NCBI GenBank assembly: GCA_030141605.1
Contig: JAQGDQ010000174.1
Span: forward strand, 1 to 62,000
DNA length: 62,000 bases
Direction: 5' to 3'
From: Tubiluchus corallicola
Taxonomy: Eukaryota; Priapulida; Priapulimorpha; Priapulimorphida; Tubiluchidae
Position numbers and translations under genes: made by a program. The notes under the pieces were generated by a model. The model searched no databases and was not told the DNA's origin. It was given only the letters and a program-made list of their open reading frames with translations. Below are positions 11,501 through 21,915 of the stretch, one piece after another. Numbering within the stretch: position 1 is the stretch's first letter; each line of letters begins with the position of its first letter.

Positions 11501-14500
11501 TACATTTTGTAAATTTCTTTTCTATTTGTGATCATGTATATTTTCAATTTGTTCTTAATGTTTTTGCATTTTGTATTATATTGTGTACATTTTGTAAATT
11601 TCTTTTCTATTTGTGATCATGTATATTTTCAATTTGTTCTTAATGTATTTTCCATTTTGGATTATATTGTGTACATTTTGTAAATTTCTTTTCTATTTGT
11701 AATCATGTATATTTTCAATTTGTTCTTAATGTTTTTTCTATTTTGTATTATATTATGTACATTTTGTAAATTTCTTTTCTATTTGTGATCATGTATATTT
11801 TCAATTTGATCTTAATGTATTTTCCATTTTGGATTATATTGTGTACATTTTGTAAATTTCTTTTCTATTTGTGATCATGTATATTTTCAATTTGTTCTTA
11901 ATGTTTTTGCATTTTGTATTATATTGTGTACATTTTGTAAATTTCTTTTCTATTTGTGATCATGTATATTTTCAATTTGTTCTTAATGTATTTTCCATTT
12001 TGGATTATATTGTGTACATTTTGTAAATTTCTTTTCTATTTGTAATCATGTATATTTTCGATTTGTTCTTAATGTTTTTGCATTTTGGATTATATTGTGT
12101 ACATTTTGTAAATTTCTTTTCTATTTGTAATCATGTATATTTTCAATTTGTTCTTAATGTATTTTCCACTTTGGATTATATTGTGTACATTTTGTAAATT
12201 TCTTTTCTATTTGTAATCATGTATATTTTCAATTTGTTCTTAATGTATTTTCCATTTTGGATTATATTGTGTACATTTTGTAAATTTCTTTTCTATTTGT
12301 AATCATGTATATTTTCGATCTGTTCTTAATGTTTTTGCATTTTGTATTGTATTGTGTACATTTTGTAAATTTTCCAATTAATTTCTATATAGTTTTAATC
12401 TAATTTAAAGTGAATGATTATTGCTTTTACTAGTTTTTCTAAACTGGTTACGTACAAGTTTTAATGTAATTATGATTTTAAGTAACCTAGTTTTAATGAA
12501 AACATGATTTTAATTTTATGTTTACACTGTATGTAACATTTTAGCAATATAGAATACTAATAAATAATAAATAATTTTTGGTCTGCAAAACTGCTTCATT
12601 ACTGTAAAATTTCACCCAGTCAAACACCTGCAAAAGTCGAGTACCGGAACACAACCGGGTAGAAAATGATTTCCCCGCTACCCCGGTGCCCTAATAATAG
12701 TATCGGTATAAGTAGATGCATTGTAAGGCTCGGTTCACACCTCTCCCATGGTGGGCAAGTGAATAGAAGGGGTCAGTCTAAACGCTATGATATTGCAGGC
12801 TGGTATTGTTCAGCAGTTAACATTTGTGGGATACACGAACACAAGTCACTTAGCTCTACCGTGCTGGGCGTTCATGCCACGGTAAAGTGAACATGCTTAG
12901 CGGAGGGGGTGAATTGAAAATACACCAAATTTGTCTCTCCCTGGGGGAGGGGGGGGGTGAGATGGCTTACATCCTACAATTAAGTAACGGCTGTTACGCA
13001 CAATGGCACTGGAATGAATGTGCGGTTTTGTCTGTCCACATGTGGTCAGTCTGCACCGGTGAACGCTGCCAACTTGGTCAGAAAAACGGAAAATTACTTT
13101 TATAAAGAAACTAAAAGAGCGGGCAGTTTTTTTCTGCAAAAAATCGACATTAACTAACACCCGGTCTTTGGTATGCTCGCGACATTATAAGCAGGGCTCG
13201 AGGACCCTACAGGCTAGTATAGGGGCAGCTTAAGGACCATGAAGCTTGGGGGTGGGGTGAGACATACTATGCATTCATAGGGAGGTCAGGAAGCCCGAAA
13301 ATCTAATTTTCAAGTGGCTCCTCATTTGATATAAAGGATCCCTGTTTGAGGCGCTCTATTTGAGGTAAGGGCCCCCTTTGAAGCCCTTTATTTGAGAGAA
13401 GAGTCCCTCTTTGAAGCCCTTTATTTGAGATAAGGACCCCTTCTTTGAAGCCCTTTATTTGAAGTCTGGGGCCATCAGCTACGCAAATGTTGCTGAAATA
13501 TATCACAAGTAAAAAATATTCGAATCGAGTGCCAGCAAAAGAGGGTGGCTCCCTCTAAGGTGTCTCATAATTTCATTAGTTTAAGGGCCCCTAAAGGTCA
13601 TAAACCAACATTATAAGCACGTATAAGTATTGTACGAATTTGCTGTTTTTTAAGCTAAAATGTATTATTTTTCGTTAAAATCAACCAATGTCAATTTTTT
13701 AATAGAAGTGTATGTTTTCAGCATGGTTTACCGGAAACTGATTATGCTAGTTTTGGTTCCCAAAGTCCACTGCAAAAATTTTATGATTTAACCGAGACTG
13801 AGCGACTAAGATGTAGTATGAAAAGTGCCCGTATTTGGCCGAAACCAGAAATTTGTGATGAATCACCAAACCGTCTCCATTGGGAACTAATTTTAAAGAA
13901 ATTACATAAGCGACAACACCCTTGAAAAACTCTGCTCTGTAAGATAAAGTGTTCTGAGAAACCTTCCCTTGGATGCTGCATGATTTGTCTACTATTGTGA
14001 GTTAGAAATCTATGACACACCGTTTTACTTCAAGGTAAGAATGGTGTGTCGTAGATTTCTAACTCACAAAAATAGACAAATCATGCAGCATTGAAGGGAA
14101 GGTTTATCTTGCAGAGCAGAGTCAACTGAAACTACACTTCTTGTCTATAGCCACATTAGTAAGCATTTACTTTTAAATGCCCTTACCTGATATCTGCTAG
14201 AAAACTCGTCGTTGCCACGGCGACGCTGAGGTCCATCTCGATCTCTGTCGCTATAGCTATCTGCTGGTCGTCTGTAATTTGTGGAGAGGTTGCCACGACG
14301 ACTGTCGTCGTATCCGCCCCGCCAATGTTCGCGATTATTATAATCTAGAAAAAAAAATATTTTTGCTTATAAATAGCCTATACTGTCACAGTTCAAGCTT
14401 GATCCATTCACAGTAAGCATGTGACAACTTACAACAAACTGCGTGAGTGGCAGTACTTTCTCTCCTTGGGCTCACGCGTATCTGAAGCGGTGTAATATTG

Positions 14501-17500
14501 AGTGAAAATAGGGGGTGCTGCAGTTCCACAGTATTGCGTGCGTGCAAAAATTTATATTGTATTATTCTATTATTATGGGCCTTAATTATTATAAATAATT
14601 ACTAAAATGTTTTATAAGCAAGTTTGCGGTACATGTAGTAAGGACATAATTATATTTGACCGTGTTGTACATATTCTCTTATATCATGATACATTGCAGA
14701 ATTATCGGCCTGAAAATAGTAGAGGCCTTGCATATATATATATATCGTGAGGGTCCTTATTGTACAAATAAATAAAAACTTATTATCATCAACAATTCAG
14801 TCATATTTTTCAATAAAAACAAATAGTGTTAATCGCTCGTCTTACAGTGATTATTGATCATTGAACGATTTCAGTAAAATAATTTCCTACGGTTTTCATT
14901 TGTCTAAGATGGCGGAACGCTATAGTCTACGACAATACGTGACATTTAAATCCCTGACACATTACTGACGTTTCTCTTCGATTTTGTGGGGAAACAAAAT
15001 TGCAGATAAGTCGCAGTCGTTCAATAGGTTACTTCCTGTGAGCATTATGATCTTGAAAACATTTTCAGCTTTCTTACATTGTATTTTCATTTGAAATGCT
15101 TTACAGCATGTATGCCTCTAAACGCCCCATTAGTGAACTAAAATTTGAAAATTTCCTATTCTAGAGTTTCCACAATGTTTTAACTTAGAATGTTTCGTAT
15201 GTAAAAATTCGAAAACTAGCGTCTTCACGACTCTGATAATGTTATACCTGACAAGACTACTAACTTTAGCTTGCCTTGCACTTTACGTACGCGCGGTAGA
15301 GTTCTTACATCCACATTACATGATACCAGCTGGGCCAAAATTCTGAAAATCAAATATTTGCAGCAGAATATCTTTTTAACGCAGACAAAAAAGTCTAAAA
15401 AATCTGCATTGAAAGAGCAGAAACGCCATCTCAGCTAGCACAATGTGAAGGCCCCTGACCGCCTGCTTTCAAATAATACAGCTAAAACTCGCCAGCAACT
15501 ATTGAAAATTTTAGGGAAGTGGTTCGTTCTGCGATTTTCGTAACATTTAGTCTTTATCGTTGGTCAAATAGAACGAAATGTTTTGAATTTCGGGCGATTC
15601 TGAGACTGTCTCACAATTGAACCAGATTTCATGTGTTTTTTGTAAAACTGTTTCAAAAGAACTGGAATGAATGGAAGAAACGATAGGAAACTGATCATCA
15701 CAAGGTCTCCCAAAAGTCACTATACACTTTAGATTTTTATCAAACACTGTAAAATGTTTGGAAGTTGGCACAGATGTATTAAAACCTTGAGAGCAATTCA
15801 CTTAGTCAAATTAGACAAAAATCTGAAAAGAATTACTGCACGAGTATAGGCTTTGCTATTTTCGCTACCTTCTTCAAGGACCTCAAGAGCCTCAGAACCC
15901 AATTCAATTATGGTAAGTCGGGCATCTTGCTTTGAAAAAAATCTCTTACAGCCCACGAGTGGGGAGAAAGAGCTGTACCTTGTGCAGTGAGTGAGTACTA
16001 GTGAGAGAAGAGTGTGGTCCATATGGTGTTCTAAATTTTGGCTGAACTTCAGTTAGTGATCAAAGAACCTGATGTCAGACTGATTTTGCACTTCATTTCT
16101 AACGTTACTGTCGTTGCCATAGCAACAGTTCCAGTAAAAAAATATATCGGAGGCCCCTTTTGATTTATGTAAGAGCTTACTGAGACTGTAGAAAATTCAA
16201 AAAGAAAATTTGCATCAAAATTGTATAGTGACTTATGGAACACCCCATAGCCTTGGTTCAATTCCTTCTGTAAATACAATGTACTATAATATATAGGCGT
16301 CGATGAAATTACTGAAGCAGAGCAGAACTAATAGCTCACGGAATGCAAAAAAAACGAAAATGCGTCAAAGCTAAACTGTTTACCAGACTCAAATCTATTG
16401 TTTTGACAATCCCCCGCCCATAATTCCTTTTGTTTAATTTAAGTTTGCTTTAAAATATTGCTCCAAAGTGGAGTCATAGTAATTTTCCCCTTTGCAGCTT
16501 ACAAGCAGAACGTATCGCAGGATGTTTTTGAAGTGATTTTCAACAATGAACATCACTGATTTCATTTTTTACGTGAGTATGAACTCAAACTGTTATGCAG
16601 GTTAAATACTTTCTTTTTAGAAACGTTTACTGTAATAGAAGTGTACAGAAACCGGAATCAATATCCCAGAAAGAAACTAGAAGCTAGTGTTACTGTACCA
16701 ATTATTCTTCCAAAACTTATGCCTGGTGGTCTGCGTAAAGCACGTAATTCGCGTAGTTAGATGAAATTCAATTTGTAATGGCAAATTGAAAAGATGACCT
16801 AAATAATACGCCCATACATGCTCATTGGGGCATTGCAGTGGAAGTGTTTGGCGAAAACTTCAGCTTCACAAAGCCAAAACCAGCACAAGTCTCTCTATAT
16901 ACAGTATATCATGAATAAATTCAGCTAAAATATTTTCTCACTGCTTGTGAAAAGTATCGCAAAAATGAACAATAATTTAAAGTAATTACTCTGTAAACAA
17001 ATAAAACTAAAAACATTGTACACGCAAAAAGAATTTTATTTAAAACAAAATGTAATACAAAAAAATTTCCGAATGAATGCACTAAGTGATTCTATTACAA
17101 ATCTATATAAGTACTACAGTATAATAATTACTATTGTCTATTTGTATAAAATCGTTTTTACAATCGTCATGAGTTCGTCATTTGGCCTTTTCTAACTATA
17201 GACGTGATCAAATGGGCACATGATCTTAATGCTGTTAATATTTTAATTACACATTTTATAGGAACGCGAGAAAACCTAACGCTTTACAGCTTGTAAAAGC
17301 GATACTCGCTTAAAATAGTTCATTAACACAACTGGCAGATGGCGACACTAACTTGTCTCAACGAAATATTCTGCCGAAATAAAAAATAAAAGTGCGTCAG
17401 CTTGTCAGAAAAAGAGACAGGTATAGGTAGACACTAATTTAAAAACAAAGATGAAAGTGTAGATAGACACAGGCGTTGATATCAACTGCTTCATTTTTTG

Positions 17501-20500
17501 CTATGAATTAGCACAGGTAAAGGCTTCTAATACCTGTTTCCAAGTTTTTCATTTGTTCTGCAGCAGGTCCGTAATCTATTGCAGTTGTCACCTGTTTGTT
17601 CCTTACGTAGTATTTTCATTATACGCAACCGTTTCGTTTCAATGAAATTCGATTATTTGCAATATGACAAGATTTCGTGGATGCGACACGATTTTTTGCA
17701 GCATTCGTCGTATGCACCACGCTTTTCCCGCCTGGCGGCACCACCTGTACCAAAATAAACATTTGCAGCAGACTTTGTCAAGAATGGCGACGTTCCTTTG
17801 TCACTATGACTAGCGAATTTGTGATGACCGTGACGAACTTTATGTAGATGAGATCCACTGCTGCTAAATACCTGTGGCACCTGACGACCAAAAGCAGTGT
17901 TGTAGTACGAGCCCTTGCAAACGAGATTGAACATCATCGGCAGTCTCCTACCACAAAAACGTCTACAATGCACTTGAGGTAGTCCTAAACATATCACAGT
18001 CATCACAACAACAGCTTTCTCTAGGTGCAAACAAGAGATCTGCATATCTTTCGAAAATCGAAATGCCCTAAATGGTGTCGTGTTGACGATACAGTATGGG
18101 CCTATAAGCACTTGCTGCTGTACCTCCACGTAAGCAAGCGAGCACACCCCAACAAAAACTGTTGGAATGGCGGCAAAGAACGAACTGTTACGCCGTCATG
18201 AATGAAACTGAGACCAAGCTACTGAACTGTTTGTGTATTTACAAAACTAGTACGCGCGACCATGCGCTACTTCTTTGCATGTTGAATAACCTATTCAGGT
18301 GAACTGGTTCCACAACATTCCGGCGTCGACGGCCTCAGCAGGCTCAGCTTGGTTCTTATATGCTGTAGTCGATCAGGTCGTCAGATCATGACCACGTGCA
18401 AAGAGAAGGGCACCAGATTATCAGCAATTTTCCTTGAAGTTAAAAATCTTTTGATTTCCGCATGTGGGGCGTGTTGATCTGAACTTTCTTGTTCCGCATT
18501 TTTGTCGGGGGTCATTCGATGTAAGTGCTGTCAAGCTGAGGTCGCAGATTTTTTCACTAATAACACCTTTTTCTGTTTTTTCATAGTTCACAGAGCTAAA
18601 TGCCTAAACGCCCAGTCCTCAAATGACCTCAACTTAATTATTGCAAACAATCAACTGCATTGATATGATATCGCTCGAACTGGATTTTTTTTACTGGGTA
18701 GTCGGACCTGCAGATTTCCAATACAAGCATTGTGAAATGTTCTCATAGCAACTCTTAGCAGTAAGAACTTGAAAACGAAATGAAATGAAATGTGAGGAGA
18801 CGGGATTTGAACGTACTAGTCTAATGCCATAATCACTAGACTATTCACTTCACTGAAGATCTCGCCAGGCTCGTTTCCATTTTTTTAAATTAATTTCGTT
18901 TCAAAAAAGAAAATATTTTTGGTATGATGCGTTTACTACTGGAAAACTGTCAGTAAGTAATAAGAAAAATATTTATTCAGATGAATGGTATGATAGTTGT
19001 GCTATAGTAATATGATTGCGGATTTTGATGCGTGTTTTAGATAAATTCAACTCTCTATACCATTACAAATACACTATTTAAAATATTATCATTTGTTTAT
19101 GGAATTTAATTACTCGTTGAAGATCTCACTAAGAAGTACCCTACATGCAACTTTAGAAATGCATGTGCTTCCTAGATGTCAAGTTAATAATAATTGTAAA
19201 AATAATAACACGCAGACAGACGTTGTGTAAACGAAACAAACAATTTCTTCGCTCCGGGCAATCTACATGTATAGATGGTAACTTACTCCTACAGTTCATG
19301 AGAAATACGATTTTTGAACAGCATGAAGCAACTATCACTATAAGGGTACCAACGATTTTTACACAGTGACTATTGATATATTGCGATCAAAGTTTACAAA
19401 AAAATTTATTATTCGTACTTCTAAAAACCCCCAAGAACAAGACCAGAAATCTTCGTTCTTTTTAACAAGAATCATCCGCCACAGAATTACTAGAAACCTC
19501 AAAAGCTACTGCAGACTACAGCCAAAACAAACAGACTTGTTCCATAAATGAATATCGTAATTACTGTTGAGTGTTTAAAAACTTGTCTGTGTCTTTGTTT
19601 GGGTCATTTAGTTTGTTTTATTTGTGAAAATGTTTGGATTAACAATGGCCCTGGTCGATCCAAATCTGTAATACATTACATTTAAATTATTATTACGTTT
19701 AATTTATGCTCGAATCTTTCCGGTACTCTCTCCTTCTGCTTGAGTTTTTTATTCGTGTTTAGAATCAGATACCCGCCCAGCAAGAGAACGAACACTTTGT
19801 CTACTTACAACTGAAATTAGTCCGGAACGCGAAGCATTGGTTTATTCGTTTGTTGTTGTCCAGCTGTTTGGATATGTCATTTAAATAGCCCTTTATTGTT
19901 GTCATGATCCGTTTTTTTGTGAAAATGTCATTTAGAGCGCTATTTATCATTGAAATGAAATCGGTTTTTCATAAAACTTTAGAACATGGAGAAACTCTAT
20001 TGTAGCAACACAATGTAAGACCGGCTAATAACCTATTGTATTAACGAGACCCAGCATCACAGTTTTATAGAATTACTTTGCAAGTGAAGAACTTACAAAG
20101 AGAGGATTCCATACCTAGCTGTTCTGCTATACAATAAAAAAGGGTATTGCGTTTATATAACCCTCCTCTCTTTTATCTGAAATACATGTAGTAATAATAT
20201 TAGCAGCAGCAGCAGCAGCAACAACAACAACAACAACAACAACAACAACCAACCAACCACCGCCGCCGCCACTGCTGCACTCGTTGCGCCCAGCGATAGT
20301 TGTAAACAACTAACATTTTCCATGTATTGAATAACAGGTTGGCAGAAATATAAACGAACTTGGAATGGCAGTTTTCTACACACACAAATACATCAGCTTC
20401 ATTTACAAACTGTATTAGTTCAGTTATTTCAATTATCAACTCACGGTGCCTCACAACTCAAAAATCAAAACAGGATTTGTTTACGAACACAAAGTACTTC

Positions 20501-21617
20501 ATTTCTCAGAAAAAATTACTGTTTCTGTAAATGCGAACAATTGCCGAAGTTCCAAAGGATAACCTTGAACTTGATAATGAAATCAAAGTGACGTAGACAG
20601 GCTATTTTGAAAACCAATTAATTTACGTACAAAAATAATGTGCCATAAGCTTTCTGCTTGGAAAGGAAACGAGCAAAAAACGTAAGTGCGCGAAAAATAA
20701 GGTGCTAAAGGAGTAATATTGAATTACTTATAACAATTATTTATATTATATGATAATTTTTATTATTAAATACATCTAGAGCATAATTATGAAGACTATA
20801 ATATAAACCGATTATTTTGAATCTAAACTCTTATATTTGTTTTCACTGTGCTTTAAGCAATTGTTTTATTAATTTAGTTAATTAACACTTTGAATATCTG
20901 CTGGCTGTTTATTGGTTGGTCGGTCGAGGTGTTTTTTGCTTCTCCGTCTGATTGTTGGTACTTGGTTGATTCACTGATTGATTCTATGGCTGATTTGAAA
21001 ATTGGTTAACTGGCTGGCTTATAATAATGTTGTCATGTGCTAAATATCTACTGTAGTCACAGTCAAGTCTAAATTTAAATTTTAATCTAAACTTTTCAAA
21101 CTAAATAACTAAACTTGTCAAACTTTATCAATGTTCAAATATCGATGTTCGAACCCTAATACATCAAACAGTCAATTTTTGGCCTAGCGGGGCTTAACTG
21201 AAATTCAAACATGTTTCAAACATAGAGAGTGCTTTTCGATAGTTGCGCCATTAATGAAAAAGCAAAATAATATGATATAATAAAATTAACAAATTATAAG
21301 TTTGCGTTTTATAAAACAAAAAAATTAAAACACAAAATTGCCGATAACTGTTGATGCGTATAAACATCGTATCGTTGAAGGTACAGCTCTTGTAAATACG
21401 TGGGCACACAACTATAAATTTTATGGAGAAACTACAGAGTTCTTGGTTTACATAAACATTGTTGGGAATTTTGAAAAAACACGCAATTTATAAGCACACA
21501 CTTACGTTTTGCTTTTTCTCGATGAGTATTAGAGTTCAACCTTGGATCACCAGGTGAAAAATCTACTTTTAGTCTCGAACTTGGAGCCATCTTTGGAAGA
21601 AAAGAACCCGTAGACAT
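8468..21617 (-). CDS. small Arg/Gly/Tyr-rich disordered protein, 109 residues, three exons (gene span)
   Basis: I join three minus-strand exons: 21506-21617, 14187-14344 and 8468-8527. The donors are AAAC/GTAAGT and CAG/GTAAGG; the acceptors are TTTTTTTTCTAG and TAATTTTGCAG. Phases agree (C+AT makes His38; the second junction is phase 0). The protein starts MSTGSFLPKMAPSSR, has a middle rich in Arg, Gly, Asp, Ser and Tyr (EHWRGGYDDSRRGN, SYSDRDRDGPQRRRG), and ends RRFPPPPPSSYYSRRY. It has no membrane segment and no folded domain I can see. Composition suggests an RNA-associated or nuclear disordered protein, but this is inference and I do not recognise the family. Extra exons inside the two long introns cannot be excluded. 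The insulin-like peptide gene lies inside intron 1. Confidence 0.55.
8764..8845 (+). repeat. tRNA-like SINE head
   Basis: GGTGGCTGAATGATATCG (A box TGGCTGAATGA at 8770-8780) and GGTTCAAATC (B box at 8820-8829) are spaced as in a tRNA and resemble a class II (Ser/Leu-like) tRNA head. The stems are too degraded for a working tRNA. It lies in intron 2 of the small Arg/Gly/Tyr-rich gene, on the opposite strand. Confidence 0.45.
9284..9700 (+). pseudogene. LINE (non-LTR retrotransposon) ORF2 C-terminal remnant
   Basis: The plus frame reads TIKAQHESEIDVFQRRNYRH, then ILGIKWPKKISNQEI, RGLRWIGCVIRLPDD, and ends TWEVAGYGAAWSRVIRRVK before TGA at 9698. This order (W-x-ikA, FqRR--R-ILGI-W-..iSN-E, lRWiGhv-RmpDD, W-..a--R--Wr) is the known C-terminal tail of many non-LTR retrotransposon ORF2 proteins. 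One in-frame stop (TAG near 9588) and the missing upstream reverse transcriptase show it is dead. Its last 79 bp are the unit of the array that follows. Confidence 0.65.
9625..10655. repeat. 79 bp minisatellite, about 13 copies, derived from the LINE tail
   Basis: Units begin AGAGACATGGGAGGTTGCGG at 9625, 9705, 9784, 9863 and so on every 79 bp (the first unit is 80 bp) and contain GTAGAGTGATCAGGAGGGTC and GACGTGTGACTCC. The first unit is still in frame with the LINE ORF2 fragment. Because 79 is not a multiple of 3, the array cannot encode a continuous protein. Confidence 0.95.
11021..11152 (+). pseudogene. possible second LINE ORF2 3' end
   Basis: The frame KFGHQSLNKLPIRLYKLM followed by QPKLSALVKVN and a stop resembles the end of LINE ORF2 proteins, where an N-LP motif precedes a final Lys-rich helix. 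Upstream frames are broken. An 86 bp AT-rich array starts about 175 bases downstream. Confidence 0.35.
11329..12365. repeat. 86 bp minisatellite with four-unit higher-order structure
   Basis: About 12 units of 85-86 bp begin TACATTTTGTAAATTTCTTT. Units 1-4 differ from each other in the TTTTTTCTATTTTG, GATCTTAATGTATTTTCC, TTTTTGCATTTTG and GTATTTTCCATTTTGG positions, and units 5-8 repeat the same order. Units 9-12 are a looser mixture. Confidence 0.93.
12366..13185. other. noncoding stretch
   Basis: No gene is supported. A GC-richer part at 12650-12960 is open in a few frames (60-87 codons) with no recognisable protein and no clear splice sites. It could be repeat-derived. Confidence 0.25.
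13190..13625. repeat. dispersed repeat, copy 1
   Basis: Left part GAGGACCCTACAGGCTAGTAT and right part ATCACAAGTAAAAAATATTC, then TCATAATTTCATTAG and CCCCTAAAGGTCATAA, match 33283-33660 in the same order and orientation. The middle here holds a local tandem repeat that the other copy lacks. Confidence 0.5.
13321..13470. repeat. 33 bp tandem repeat, about four copies
   Basis: Units of 32-34 bp contain TTTGAAGCCCTTTATTTGAG. The minus-strand frame with repeated SNKGLQRG is a consequence of the repeat. Confidence 0.85.
13929..14123. repeat. long imperfect inverted repeat (foldback hairpin)
   Basis: The left arm 13929-14021 (AACTCTGCTCTGTAAGATAA ... GTGAGTTAGAAATCTATGAC) pairs with the right arm 14043-14123 (GTCGTAGATTTCTAACTCAC ... 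TTATCTTGCAGAGCAGAGTC) across about 20 bases. The left arm has an extra 13 bases near 13949. It ends about 60 bases downstream of the donor of the exon at 14187, within the intron. Confidence 0.85.
14187..14344 (-). CDS. internal exon of the Arg/Gly/Tyr-rich protein gene
   Basis: A 158-base exon bounded by acceptor TTTTTTTTCTAG and donor CAG/GTAAGG. It reads YNNREHWRGGYDDSRRGN, then LSTNYRRPADSYSDRDRDG, then PQRRRGNDEFSSRYQ. Codon use is GC-richer than the flanks. Strong splice signals on both sides and an open, low-complexity but not simple-repeat frame make this a believable coding exon. Confidence 0.65.
14345..17034. other. intronic stretch without recognised genes
   Basis: Part of intron 1 of the small Arg/Gly/Tyr-rich gene. 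Open frames of 74-84 codons between 15547 and 16279 on the minus strand match nothing I know and lack splice support. A word AAGATGGCGG at 14907 resembles a YY1-type start site but opens only a 19-codon frame. Confidence 0.3.
17035..17040 (-). terminator. candidate poly(A) signal of the insulin-like peptide gene
   Basis: AATAAA on the minus strand (TTTATT on plus), about 610 bases after the stop codon. It is the first canonical hexamer I noticed downstream. Confidence 0.35.
17653..18045 (-). CDS. insulin-like peptide precursor
   Basis: A secreted hormone of the insulin superfamily, about 130 residues from the ATG at 18045. Residues 1-27 form a signal peptide with the hydrophobic core AVVVMTVICLGL and likely cleavage after VHC. 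The B chain follows with CGRRLPMMFNLVC, the family C-x11-C spacing, then KGSYYN. A C peptide of about 60 residues ends in the furin-type site RREKR. The A chain, 21 residues, starts GAYDECCKKSC and ends in SYCK, with the exact CC-x3-C-x8-C spacing. The six insulin cysteines are present; one more (VHC) would be the last signal-peptide residue or an extra B-chain cysteine. The B/C junction lacks a clear dibasic site (only GRQ). The coding part is uninterrupted, although many insulin genes have a C-peptide intron. The frame is open for 34 more codons upstream, but this ATG gives a proper signal peptide and has G at -3. It would act through a receptor tyrosine kinase or an RXFP-type receptor; which one cannot be read here. 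Confidence 0.9.
   Translation of the reverse strand: MQISCLHLEKAVVVMTVICLGLPQVHCRRFCGRRLPMMFNLVCKGSYYNTAFGRQVPQVFSSSGSHLHKVRHGHHKFASHSDKGTSPFLTKSAANVYFGTGGAARREKRGAYDECCKKSCRIHEILSYCK
18355..18362 (-). promoter_or_regulatory. candidate TATA box of the insulin-like peptide gene
   Basis: CATATAAG on the minus strand, about 310 bases upstream of the chosen ATG. If used, transcription would start near 18325-18330 and give a 5' UTR of about 280 bases. There is no other support. Confidence 0.4.
18363..20190. other. intronic stretch without recognised genes
   Basis: AT-rich sequence within intron 1 of the small Arg/Gly/Tyr-rich gene. Apart from the tRNA-like fragment at 18795-18850 I see only short frames with no family resemblance. 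Confidence 0.3.
18795..18850 (-). repeat. truncated tRNA-like SINE fragment
   Basis: On the minus strand TAGTCTAGTGATTATGGCA resembles an A box (18832-18843) and GTTCAAATCCCG is a good B box (18801-18812). Only about 20 bases separate them, so the anticodon arm is deleted. An (ATTTC)n-like stretch follows. Not a functional tRNA. Confidence 0.5.
20200..20270. repeat. (AGC)n(AAC)n compound microsatellite
   Basis: Five to six AGC units, then about ten AAC units, then CCAACCAACCACCGCCGCCG. Poly-Cys, poly-Leu and poly-Val frames here are artefacts. Confidence 0.95.
20271..21430. other. intronic stretch without recognised features
   Basis: AT-rich, no frames of note, no repeats I could recognise. 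Confidence 0.3.
21506..21617 (-). CDS. first coding exon of the Arg/Gly/Tyr-rich protein gene
   Basis: The ATG at 21615-21617 has A at -3 and opens MSTGSFLPKMAPSSRLKVDF then SPGDPRLNSNTHREKAK, ending after one base of the next codon at a strong donor C/GTAAGTG. Only non-ATG codons lie in frame upstream. A GC-richer promoter-like segment lies 120-300 bases upstream. Joining to the exon at 14344 restores the frame exactly, but the link rests on phase alone. Confidence 0.55.
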
Positions 21618-21719
21618 TCTTCTCAGACACAACAATAAATTTCCTCTTGGGCTTGATAAACTTGTAAATTTATTTACAAGAAGTTAACAAACGACTAAAC
21701 GCATATCATACATAATGAA

Positions 21720-21915
21720 TCGCAAAGCCCCGCGGCTGACGTATGACCATCACGTTTAAATTTTGCGAGAGGACAGTTTAAACTTCGTTCCGCGTATCCC
21801 GTGGTATCATGCGGGTGCTCTAAAGCTTTGTCCAAAATAGGCCCCGCCACGTGACCCACTCAGCTTAGATCTAGAATTAATTGCTCTTCGGCTGCTTTAT
21901 AGATGGGAACCAATC
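21720..21915 (-). promoter_or_regulatory. promoter-like segment upstream of the Arg/Gly/Tyr-rich gene
   Basis: This part is richer in G, C and CpG than its surroundings and holds an E-box CACGTG at 21848-21853 followed on plus by ACCC, a CCAAT box at 21910-21914 and a TGACGT-like word near 21738. Its position just upstream of the first coding exon fits a promoter. Confidence 0.4.

Noticed and set aside
12887-13160. Overlapping 72- and 87-codon frames
   Set aside because: No family resemblance, no splice context, and a G-run suggests noncoding repeat.
14907-14965. Start of a plus-strand gene at AAGATGGCGG
   Set aside because: The frame closes after 19 codons and no good donor lies within it.
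18046-18147. Longer insulin-like precursor starting upstream
   Set aside because: The extra 34 codons begin at a non-ATG codon and would bury the signal peptide; the ATG at 18045 gives a normal one.
21140-21195. tRNA or SINE (GTTCGAACCC and TGGCCTAGCGG words)
   Set aside because: On the plus strand the B-box word comes before the A-box word, so the order is wrong for a tRNA-like unit.
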